Part shown: positions 35,001 through 43,700 of the stretch, one piece after another
How positions within the stretch are numbered: position 1 is the first letter of the stretch
How the letters are laid out: every line of letters begins with the position of its first letter
Source of the DNA: Nostoc sp. TH1S01
Lineage (GTDB): Bacteria; Cyanobacteriota; Cyanobacteriia; Cyanobacteriales; Nostocaceae
Assembly: GCA_018993265.1 (NCBI GenBank)
Contig: JAGKSW010000184.1
Coordinates: forward strand, 1-45,294
Direction of reading: 5' to 3'
Length of the DNA stretch: 45,294 bases
The notes under the pieces: model-generated
The model's input: the letters and a program-made list of their open reading frames with translations, nothing else
Databases searched by the model: none
What the model was told of the DNA's origin: nothing
Program-made: the position numbers and the translations under genes

Positions 35001-38000
35001 AATAACTGTGAAACTGGGACAGCAGTTTACCCAGATTGATAATTGCACCTATGTTATAAACCCGCAAAAATCCGAAGATTATCAGGCATTGTTTGATACA
35101 CTCCGCACCTTGGGCAAAATCCCTCAAACAATCTTGCATTTGTGGAGTATCACAACAAATGAAAGCCCATCTTCAGAAATTGAGTTGTTTAATCAAACAC
35201 AAGATTTAGGCTTTTACAGCTTGCTATTTATTGTTCAAGCACTAGGTAAACAACATCTAGGCAAACAAATCAAAATTGGGGTTGTGTCTAGCAATATCCA
35301 AATGGTGACGGGAGAAGAAACTCTTTCTCCAGAAAAGGCTACTGTGCTAGGGGCTTGTTTAGTAATTCCTCAAGAATATCCTTATATAACTTGTCAAAAT
35401 ATAGATATTGGTAGTCTTATTTCGCCTAGTTGGCATAAGGAAAAGCTTATAGATTTTGTTCTAGCAGAAATAATGGCAGAAGTGCCTAACTCAATTGTTG
35501 CCTATCGTGGGAATCGGCGATGGATACAAACTTTTGCACCTGCACCATTGACAACGCCTGATGCAGAAAAACCTGGGTTACGAGAACAAGGTGTATATTT
35601 AATTATCGGTGGCTTGGGTGGTATTGGCTTTGCGTTGGCAGAATATTTAGCAAAGACTGTACAAGCAAGATTAATTTTGATTGGACGTTCGCTGTTACCA
35701 GCTATAGAAGATTGGCAGCAATGGTTAGACACTCACGATCCTGAAGATAAAATTAGCCAGTACATACTAAAAGTGCAAGCTCTAAAAGCACTCGGCGCAG
35801 AGGTTATGGTCAAAAGTGCTGATATTGCTAATTTAGAACAAATGCAAGCAGTAATTAATCAAGCTAGCGATCGCTTTGGTGAAATTCATGGTGTCATCCA
35901 TGCGGCGGGAATTTTCAATCCAGAATGCTTTCGGGGGATTAAACAAATAACTCAAGCCCAATGCGAACAACAATTTCATGCCAAGGTACACGGGCTTTCT
36001 GTATTGCAAAAAATATTACAAGGTAAAAAACCTGATTTTTGTTTGCTCACTTCTTCTTTATCTTCTGTACTAGGAGGATTGGGGTTTGTTGCTTATTCTG
36101 CGGCTAATTTGTTTATGGATGCTTTTGCCCACAAGTGTAACCAATCTAACGAAATTCCTTGGTTAAGCATAAATTGGGATGGCTGGAAAATCAATCTAGA
36201 AAAAGAAACAAATAATTTAGGTGCGACTTTGGCAGAATTAGCGATCGCACCCCATGAAGGTTTAGAAGTTTTTCAGCGTGTTTTATCTAATACTTCAAAT
36301 CAAGTAATTATTTCTACCGCAGATTTAAAAACTCGGATTGAGCAATGGATTCAGCCACAATTCTCAGTAATTACAACCTCGCTACACTCTCGCCCAAATT
36401 TAAGAAATGCCTATGTTGCACCGCAAAATCAGCTAGAACAAACCATTACTGATATCTGGCAAGAACTCCTGGGTCTCGAATCTATCGGTGTCCACGATGA
36501 TTTTTTTGAACTCGGTGGACATTCCTTACTGGCAACTCAGGTCATCGCTCAAATGTGCAAAGCTTTCCAGGTAGAGTTATCTTTGAGTAGCCTGTTTGAA
36601 TCGCCTTCTATTAAAGCCCAAGCAGATGCAATTACCCAAATTCAGAAAGAACAAAATCCAGAGAAAGTTATACCTAACTTACCTGTAATTACACCTGACT
36701 TTGAGCAACGCTATCAACCTTTTCCCTTAACAGATGTCCAACAAGCATACTGGATTGGGCGTAGTGAAGCATTTGAATTAGGGAATGTGGCAACTCACGG
36801 TTATATTGAGTTGGAAAGCGATCGCCTGGATTTAGAACGGTTAAATTTGGCTATACAAAGGCTGATTGCCCATCATGATATGTTACGTGCGATCGTCTTA
36901 CCAAATGGACAGCAGCGAACCATACCACAAATAGAGAATTATCAAATAGAAATCCTCGATTTACGCGGACAAAACCCTACAGATATTGCATATCAGTTGG
37001 AAGCTGTACGAGAGAGGATGTCCCATCAAGTATTAGCAGCCGATCAAGCACCTTTATTTGAGATCCGTGCTTCTCGTCTAGATGATTGCCGTATTCGTCT
37101 ACATCTGAGTTTTGATTACTTAATCGTCGATGCTTGGAGTTTGGGTGAAATTCTCGCACCACAGTTGTATCAGCTTTATCAAAATCCTCAGGTAGTATTA
37201 ACACCATTGCAAGTTTCTTTTCGAGATTATGTTTTAGCAGAAATAGCCCTCAAAAATACAGAACTTTATCGACGTTCCCAAAATTATTGGTTTCAACGAC
37301 TTGCCACATTACCACCTGCACCAGAATTACCTTTAGCAAAACATCCCAGTACCATCAAACAGCCCCGCTTTGTCCGTCGCAGCGCCCAATTGCAGCCAAG
37401 CACTTGGCAACAATTAAAAACCCGTGCTATTAAAGCAGGAATCACACCTTCGGGAGTTTTATTAGCTGCCTTTGCCGAAGTTTTGAGTTTATGGAGTAAA
37501 AACCCTCAATTTACACTTAATCTGACATTATTTAATCGTCTCCCCCTCCATCCCCAAGTTAACGAAATTGTCGGAGACTTCACTTCACTGACGTTGTTAG
37601 CTGTGGATTATTCCACTCCAGAACCTTTTTTATCCAAAGCCCGACGTTTGCAAAAACAGCTTTGGCAAGACTTGGAACATCGTTATATCAGTGGTGTGGA
37701 AGTTCTACGAGAATTAGCCCGAACCCAAGGAGGAACAACGAAAGCAGCAATACCGATTGTGTTTACCAGTACCTTAACTCAAGATACTTCCAAATCAGAC
37801 ACTTTAGGGTTGGAAAAAATAGGAAAGGTAATTTACAGCATTTCTCAGACACCCCAAGTTTGGCTAGATCATCAAGTTTCCGAAAGAGACGGGGCTTTAG
37901 TATGGAGTTGGGATGCAGTGGAAGAACTTTTTCCAGTGGGGCTATTAGACGATATGTTTACAGCTTATTGTCGCCTTTTGGATTCTTTAGCTACTGAAGA

Positions 38001-40617
38001 AACAATCTGGCAAACGGTAACACAGCAAAAGCCACTGACAACCCGCAAGGATACTGCATCACCAATATCTGAGGCATTACTTCACACACTCTTTGCTGCC
38101 CAAGTACCCCAACAACAACACCAGCCAGCAGTCATTACCCCAAACCGGACTTTAACTTATCAACAGTTGGATTGTTTAGCCAATCAACTGGCCGATCAAC
38201 TACGGCGCTTATGTGTGCAACCTAATACATTGGTAGCAGTCGTTATGGATAAAGGTTGGGAACAAGTTGTAGCTGTGCTGGGGATTCTCCAGTCTGGTGC
38301 TGCCTACTTGCCCATTGCCCCGGATTTGCCGAGTGAACGTCAATGGCATCTACTTCAAGAAGGAAAAGTCCAGATAGTCTTAACTCAGTCCTGGCTAGAT
38401 GCGACTTTAACGTGGCCGGACTCGATTCAACGTCTTTGTGTAGATACTTTCACGCTGGTTGATGACATTCCCCCCTTAAAAACAGTGCAATCATCTACTG
38501 ACCTTGCTTATGTTATCTACACTTCTGGTTCCACGGGTTTACCCAAAGGGGTCACGATCGACCATCGCGGGGCTGTAAATACCATCTTGGACATTAACAA
38601 ACGCTTTGCTATTGGATCGGGCGATCGCGTTTTAGCTCTTTCTTCTCTCAGCTTCGATTTATCAGTCTATGACATTTTTGGTACGTTAGCGGCTGGCGCG
38701 ACAATTATCATTCCAGAAGCGACAAGTGCTAAAGATCCAGCCCACTGGTTAACACTTATACAGCAATACCAAGTCACCGTTTGGAATTCCGTCCCTGCTT
38801 TAATGCAGATGTTGATTAAGTATACAAATAATCAAGCCTATATACTTCAATCGTTGCGTTTGGTGTTATTGAGTGGTGATTGGTTACCTTTGAATTTACC
38901 ATCGCAAATTCAGTCTGTTTGTGAAAATGTCCAAGTTGTTAGTTTAGGCGGCGCGACAGAAGCTTCCATTTGGTCAATTATCTATCCTGTAACAACAGTT
39001 GATCCCAATTGGAAGAGTATTCCCTACGGTCGTCCTATGACTAACCAGCAGTTTTATGTGCTTAATCAAATGTTGGTAGAGTGTCCCGTGTGGGTAGTGG
39101 GAGAACTTTATATTGGTGGTGTTGGACTTGCCCAAGGCTACTGGCAAGACCAAAATAAAACTGATGCTAGTTTTATCATTCATCCCCAAACTCAAGAACG
39201 GTTGTACAAAACTGGCGACTTGGGGCGGTATTTACCAGATAGCAATATTGAGTTTTTAGGACGGGAAGATTTTCAAGTTAAGGTTAATGGTTATCGCATC
39301 GAACTAGGTGAAATTGAAGCTACCTTACAACAACATCCTAGTGTTAAAGAGGTGCTAGTGGCTGCTGTGGGCGAGTCACTGGAGAATCAGCAATTAGTAG
39401 CTTATATAGTGCCAACCAATCATCAACAACCTGAAGCCTACAAACCTAGTCAACTTCCTGATGTATTGCTCGATCCTATAGAAAGGATTGAATTTAAGCT
39501 CAAACAATCAGGATTGCGACAAACCAGAGTTGATGATTCCATTGTTAAATTACCAGATGCCTCTTTTGATGAAGTTCTCAAGCAAGCTTATTTACAGCGT
39601 CAGAGTTATCGTCACTTTCAAAACGAACTTATTTCCTTAGAACTGTTTAGCCAGTTTCTTGGTTGTTTGCGACAAATACAGCTAGATGGTTTTCCTTTAC
39701 CCAAGTATCGCTATCCTTCTGCTGGTAGTCTTTATCCAGTCCAAACTTACCTGTATGTCAAACCACATCGCATAGCAGGATTGACTGCTGGTTTTTACTA
39801 TTATCATCCTGCCGAACATAATTTAGTGTTGCTAAATCTAGAATCGGCGATCGCCAGCCGTATTTATGGTAGCAATCAACCCATTTTTGAACAATCCGCT
39901 TTTTCAGTATTTTTGATTGGACAATTGAATGCGATCGCTCCCATGTATGGCGAATTGGCGAAAGATTTTTGTTTGCTGGAAGCTGGTTATATCGGTCAAT
40001 TGCTAATGAGCAATGCACCAGAATATCATCTTGGTCTTTGTCCTATTGGCTACTTAGATTTTGTGGGATTACGTGAATTTTTCACCCTAGAATCCAATCA
40101 AATTTTACTCCACAGCTTTATCGGCGGCAAAATAGACCATACTCAAACTCAACAATGGTTACAGCCTCAACCTATCCAGAAGACAAAGATAATTACCGAG
40201 CAATTACGTACTCTTGTACAACAAAAATTACCAGAATACATGAAGCCTTCAGCTTATGTTTTACTTGATACTTTACCATTAACAGCAAATGGCAAAGTAG
40301 ATAGAAAAGCTCTACCATTACCAACTCAGGAAAAAAATCAAGCAGATAGTGTTGCACCGCGCAATTCTATTGAAACTGCTTTAGTTGCTATTTTTACTGA
40401 AGTTACCAAGATGACACAAATCGGAATCGACGATAATTTCTTTGAATTAGGGGGCGATTCTTTGAGAGCAACCCAAGCCATCGCTCGTGTACGCGAAGAA
40501 TTGCAAATTGAACTACCCTTAGCCAGTTTATTTGAGCAACCAACAGTAGCTAGTTTGGCAAGTTATATCGCAGATATGGTTAGCGATAACTCAGATCGCG
40601 AACAAGGAATTTTATGA
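32068..40617 (+). CDS. Hybrid PKS-NRPS: KS-AT(malonyl)-KR-ACP-Cy-A(Cys)/Ox-PCP
   Basis: This 2849-aa enzyme adds a reduced malonate unit and then a cysteine-derived thiazole. KS about 10-440 (TACSTS, Cys183; HGTGT; NIGH). AT 545-850 (GHSIGEY, Ser645; HAFH 741-744, the malonyl-CoA type). KR about 1175-1400 (GGLGGIG; YSAAN, Tyr1343). ACP Ser1486. A Cy domain starts at about 1549 (FPLTDVQQAYWIGR) with the cyclisation motif DxxxxD as DYLIVD, 1683-1688. The A domain starts at about 2005 with code D-L-Y-N-L-S-L-I-W, classical cysteine. A SagB-like FMN oxidase (Ox, about 2462-2690; RQSYRHF, YPSAGSLYPVQTY) is inserted between A8 and A10. PCP Ser2798. There is no DH or ER, so the ketide keeps a hydroxyl. 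The KS-AT linker contains a tandem repeat. Confidence 0.94.
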   Translation: MNQAILSTNPDAIAVIGMAGRFPGANNINKFWENLRNGVESITALSDAELMAMGVAPSMLQNNNYVKAKGVLEDIELFDAPFFGINPKEATITDPQHRIFLECAWESLENAGYNSEIYPGRIGVYAGLSQSTYLLNNILANRELIDSVGSYQIWLGNDRDFLSTLISYKLNLTGPSVVVQTACSTSLVAIHYACQSLIAGESDIALAGGVSIAVPHRVGYTYQPGGIFAPDGHCRAFDAKANGTVSGSGVGIVVLKRLEEALADRDYIYAVIQGSAINNDGAVKVGYTAPSMAGQAKAIAESYTIAGVEPQSITYIETHGTGTVLGDPIEIAALNQVFCANTEKKGFCAIGSVKTNIGHLDTAASVAGFIKTVLALKHRQIPPSLNFQEPNPQIDFANSPFYVNTTLSAWEPHAIPRRAGVSSFGIGGTNAHIVVEEAPSLRKQGSRGAGEQGSGGDGEMGGSYQLLVISAKTTSALETATLNLVQHLTLHSDLNLVDVAYTLGIGRRAFNYRRMVVCQNLEDAIITLTNPDSPRVLSSYQERHNPPVVFMFPGQGTQYVNMGRELYQTEPIFQAAVDQCAEILQPHLGLDLRCVLYPAQTEIEIATQQLQQTAITQPALFTIEYALTQLLQAWGIQPQAMIGHSIGEYVAAHFAGVFSLTEALALVAARGRLMQQTSPGAMLAVSLSALEIQPFLNEHCSLAAINAPSLCVVSGNVEAIAQLEHHLNHNGVKTRHLHTSHAFHSAMMDSILPAFAEEVKKISFQPPQIPYISNVTGTWITATQATDPNYWLQHLRQTVLFAEGVELLLQEPEQVLLEVGAGHTLSTFARMIGEKLSFHPNVILTTLPHPQKRQSDTECLLDALGQLWLTGVEVNWSGFYQHQQCYRVPLPTYPFERQRYWIEPEKTAKITDISPANLTKKPDITDWFYVPCWQQTRLLQPFSNARIEEQNLCWLVFVNECGFGSRLVNRLVTGNQDVITVKLGQQFTQIDNCTYVINPQKSEDYQALFDTLRTLGKIPQTILHLWSITTNESPSSEIELFNQTQDLGFYSLLFIVQALGKQHLGKQIKIGVVSSNIQMVTGEETLSPEKATVLGACLVIPQEYPYITCQNIDIGSLISPSWHKEKLIDFVLAEIMAEVPNSIVAYRGNRRWIQTFAPAPLTTPDAEKPGLREQGVYLIIGGLGGIGFALAEYLAKTVQARLILIGRSLLPAIEDWQQWLDTHDPEDKISQYILKVQALKALGAEVMVKSADIANLEQMQAVINQASDRFGEIHGVIHAAGIFNPECFRGIKQITQAQCEQQFHAKVHGLSVLQKILQGKKPDFCLLTSSLSSVLGGLGFVAYSAANLFMDAFAHKCNQSNEIPWLSINWDGWKINLEKETNNLGATLAELAIAPHEGLEVFQRVLSNTSNQVIISTADLKTRIEQWIQPQFSVITTSLHSRPNLRNAYVAPQNQLEQTITDIWQELLGLESIGVHDDFFELGGHSLLATQVIAQMCKAFQVELSLSSLFESPSIKAQADAITQIQKEQNPEKVIPNLPVITPDFEQRYQPFPLTDVQQAYWIGRSEAFELGNVATHGYIELESDRLDLERLNLAIQRLIAHHDMLRAIVLPNGQQRTIPQIENYQIEILDLRGQNPTDIAYQLEAVRERMSHQVLAADQAPLFEIRASRLDDCRIRLHLSFDYLIVDAWSLGEILAPQLYQLYQNPQVVLTPLQVSFRDYVLAEIALKNTELYRRSQNYWFQRLATLPPAPELPLAKHPSTIKQPRFVRRSAQLQPSTWQQLKTRAIKAGITPSGVLLAAFAEVLSLWSKNPQFTLNLTLFNRLPLHPQVNEIVGDFTSLTLLAVDYSTPEPFLSKARRLQKQLWQDLEHRYISGVEVLRELARTQGGTTKAAIPIVFTSTLTQDTSKSDTLGLEKIGKVIYSISQTPQVWLDHQVSERDGALVWSWDAVEELFPVGLLDDMFTAYCRLLDSLATEETIWQTVTQQKPLTTRKDTASPISEALLHTLFAAQVPQQQHQPAVITPNRTLTYQQLDCLANQLADQLRRLCVQPNTLVAVVMDKGWEQVVAVLGILQSGAAYLPIAPDLPSERQWHLLQEGKVQIVLTQSWLDATLTWPDSIQRLCVDTFTLVDDIPPLKTVQSSTDLAYVIYTSGSTGLPKGVTIDHRGAVNTILDINKRFAIGSGDRVLALSSLSFDLSVYDIFGTLAAGATIIIPEATSAKDPAHWLTLIQQYQVTVWNSVPALMQMLIKYTNNQAYILQSLRLVLLSGDWLPLNLPSQIQSVCENVQVVSLGGATEASIWSIIYPVTTVDPNWKSIPYGRPMTNQQFYVLNQMLVECPVWVVGELYIGGVGLAQGYWQDQNKTDASFIIHPQTQERLYKTGDLGRYLPDSNIEFLGREDFQVKVNGYRIELGEIEATLQQHPSVKEVLVAAVGESLENQQLVAYIVPTNHQQPEAYKPSQLPDVLLDPIERIEFKLKQSGLRQTRVDDSIVKLPDASFDEVLKQAYLQRQSYRHFQNELISLELFSQFLGCLRQIQLDGFPLPKYRYPSAGSLYPVQTYLYVKPHRIAGLTAGFYYYHPAEHNLVLLNLESAIASRIYGSNQPIFEQSAFSVFLIGQLNAIAPMYGELAKDFCLLEAGYIGQLLMSNAPEYHLGLCPIGYLDFVGLREFFTLESNQILLHSFIGGKIDHTQTQQWLQPQPIQKTKIITEQLRTLVQQKLPEYMKPSAYVLLDTLPLTANGKVDRKALPLPTQEKNQADSVAPRNSIETALVAIFTEVTKMTQIGIDDNFFELGGDSLRATQAIARVREELQIELPLASLFEQPTVASLASYIADMVSDNSDREQGIL
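33397..33452 (+). repeat. Seven 8-bp tandem repeats inside the PKS coding sequence
   Basis: CAGGGGAG is repeated four times perfectly (33397-33428). CGGGGGAG, ATGGGGAG and ATGGGGGG follow, making seven contiguous 8-base units. They are translated in frame as a Gly/Ser/Gln/Glu-rich segment of about residues 444-462 in the KS-AT linker. This is the typical form of cyanobacterial short tandemly repeated repetitive sequences, which are normally intergenic. Confidence 0.9.
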
Positions 40618-40629
40618 ATCTTTATCTCA

Positions 40630-40730
40630 AACTCTCACTCTCTGCGCCTCCCTTCGGGTTCACCAGTCGCCTGCGGAGGGAAACCCTCCCGCAGCGCTGG
40701 TTCACTGCGTCTCTGCGTGAGAAAAAATCA
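40630..40730. repeat. Intergenic palindromic repeat between the last two synthase genes
   Basis: The 137-base gap between the hybrid synthase and the last NRPS holds CTCTCTGCGCCTC near its left end and CTGCGTCTCTGCGTGAG near its right end. This is the same GCGCAGAG family as at 25691, here in reverse orientation. In the middle, GCCTGCGGAGGG and CCCTCCCGCAGCGC form a strong GC hairpin around AAA. No gene is present. A transcript crossing it would fold strongly, so it might lower expression of the last gene. Confidence 0.55.
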
Positions 40731-40754
40731 TCCCCAAATTGAGCAACACCTATT

Positions 40755-43700
40755 ATGAAACCTATCGAAGAACTCTTATCTGAGTTGAAACGCTTAGACA
40801 TCAAAATTTGGGCAGAAGGTGATTATTTACGTTATGACGCACCCAAAGGTAAATTGTCATCCGTCGTGCGATCGCAATTAGTAGAACGCAAACAAGAAAT
40901 TCTCGCATTCCTTCGTCAAGTCAATCTTAAAATTACATTTATTCAGCCTGTTTCACGAAATCAAGAAATTCCTTTATCCTTTGCCCAACAAAGACTGTGG
41001 TTTCTCAATCAGTGGGAAGGTGAAAACGTTTCTTACAACGAATCTGTAGCTGTGCGACTAAAAGGTTTACTCAACTTATCTGCACTGCAACACAGCCTCA
41101 ATGAAATAGTGCGTCGTCATGAGATTTTACGCACAAGTTTTGTTTGTGTTGACGGAAAACCTACTCAAGTCATTTCTCCTGATTTACCTCTATCCTTGTC
41201 AGTCATTGATTTACGAGAAATACCCCAATGGAATCAACGCCAAGCCGAAGCGTTGAGGTTGCTTGCACAGACAGCAAACAGTCCTTTTGGGCTAACTGAA
41301 GCACCATTGCTGCGAACCACCTTAATAAAATTAGACGAAATAGAACACATACTCTCGTTTACAATCCACCACATTATTTGTGATAACTGGTCGATGGGTA
41401 TTCTCTTGCAAGAGGTAGCAGTATTATACACAGCCTTTTGTAATAACAAGCCTTTACCTTTACCAGAATTACCCATCCAGTATGCTGACTTTGCTATTTG
41501 GCAGCGACAGTGGCTAACTGGCGATCGCCTCCAATCTCAACTCAATTACTGGCAACAGCAATTAATTAACTATCCTCCCATACTACAATTACCCACAGAC
41601 CGTCCTCGACCTGCGCTACAAAGCTTCTGTGGAAAAACGCAATCCTTTTATTTATCTTCAGACTTGACTAAAGCACTCAAGGCACTAAGTCGTCAGGAGG
41701 AAGTGACATTATTCATGATGCTACTAGCAGCTTTTGTCACCTTGCTTTATCGCTACAGTCAGCAGGATGATATTTTGATTGGGACTGCGATCGCCAATCG
41801 TAACTATAAAGAACAAGAAAGATTAATAGGACTTTTTGCCAATACCCTAGTGCTACGTACTAATTGTGCGGGCAATCCTACTTTTCGAGAACTGCTTCAT
41901 CAGGTGCGGGAGTGTACTTTGTCTGCATATACCCATCAGGATTTACCTTTTGAGTATTTAGTAGAACAAATCCAGCCTGAACGCAACCCCAGCTACAATC
42001 CATTATTCCAGGTAATGTTTGTTCTCCAAAATTCTCCGATGGAGGAATTACAGCTTCCTGGTTTGGATTTGAATTTACTCCCCCTAGAAAATCAAACAGC
42101 CAAATTCGATTTAAGTTTAGTGATGCAAGAAAAGGAATGTGGATTGTATGGGGAATTAGAATACAACACCGATTTATTTAACGCTGACACTATCTGTCGG
42201 ATGGTGGAACATTTACAGAATGTGTTAACAGGTATTGTGGCTAATCCAGAACAACGCCTTGGAGACTTACCAATATTGAGTCCAGCCGAACAGCAGCAGT
42301 TGTTGGTGAACTGGAATCATACTCAAGCCGATTATCCCCAGGATATCTGCATTCACCAATTATTTGCAGATCAAGTAGAGAAAACACCGAATGCTGTGGC
42401 AGTTGTTTTTGCAGATCAGCAGTTAACTTACCAACAATTGAACCAGCAAGCCGATGCTTTAGCCCATTACCTCAAGCAACTTGGTGTTAAACCAGAAGTA
42501 ATCGTAGGAATTTGCTTAGAAAAATCATTAGAAATGGTAATTGGCATCCTAGCAATTTTGAAAGCAGGCGGCACATATCTGCCATTAGATCCATCTTATC
42601 CCCAGGAAAGATTGGCCTTCATATTAGAAGATGCCAAGCCTTTAGTATTGCTTACCCAAACGCGACTAATTACAGAATTACCGTTACACAAAGTTCAGAT
42701 TGTAAGTCTAGATACATCATGGCAAAATAATATTTCTGAAACAATTACGCAACAATATCCAACTGAGGTTAAATCAGAAAATTTAGCCTATGTAATTTAT
42801 ACCTCCGGTTCTACAGGCACACCGAAGGGAGTAATGATTGCCCATCAAGCTTTGGTAAACCATAGTCTTGCTGTTGCTAAAATCTATCAACTCCAGTCAA
42901 ATGATAGAGTTTTGCAATTTGCCTCTATTAGCTTTGATGTTGCCGCAGAAGAACTTTTTCCATCTTGGTTATGCGGTTCAACAGTTGTGATTCGCCCTAA
43001 TTGGATACTATCTTTTTCAAATTTCCAGCAATTCCTAAAGTCAGCAAAAATCACGGTTTTAAATCTACCTACTGTCTACTGGCATCAGTGGGTATCTGAA
43101 TTATCTAATTCAAACATTGCATTGCCCCCTACATTGCGCTTGATAATTGTGGGAACAGAACAAGCACAACCCGAAAAACTAGCACTGTGGCAGCAACAGG
43201 TAGGCACTAAAGTTCGCTGGCTGAATGCCTACGGCCCAACAGAGGCGACTATTGGCGCAACAATATACGAACCTGTTGATGTGCTAGAAAACTTCCAAAC
43301 TGCTAGTGTACCTATTGGTCGCCCCATAGACAACAACCAAATCTATATACTAGACAAACACCTCAAACCTACACCTATTGGTATACCTGGCGAATTGTAT
43401 ATTAGTGGTCTTGGTTTAGCACGAGGCTACCTGAATCGACCTGATTTAACGGCTGAGAAATTTATTCCTAACCCCTTTGAGAAGGCAGTCCCGATGAAAC
43501 AAGTTTCACCACCAAGTATGAAAGTGGTCTTTCCCCTACTCCCCACTTACAAGCCAGGAGGTGATAAGTTGTATAAAACTGGTGATTTAGCCCGTTATTT
43601 ACCAAATGGCAATATTGAATACTTAGGTAGAATAGATAATCAAGTAAAAATACGGGGTTATCGCGTAGAGTTGGAGGAAATTGAAGTTACACTAACACAA

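Noticed and set aside
36700-38000. Ordinary condensation domain in the hybrid synthase
   Set aside because: The DxxxxD motif (DYLIVD), the FPLTDVQQAYWIGR start, the Cys-specific A domain and the Ox domain together identify a heterocyclisation domain.
40622-40804. Minus-strand open frame of 60 codons in the gap before the terminal NRPS
   Set aside because: It is read out of the palindromic repeat and runs into the NRPS start. The protein has no family features.
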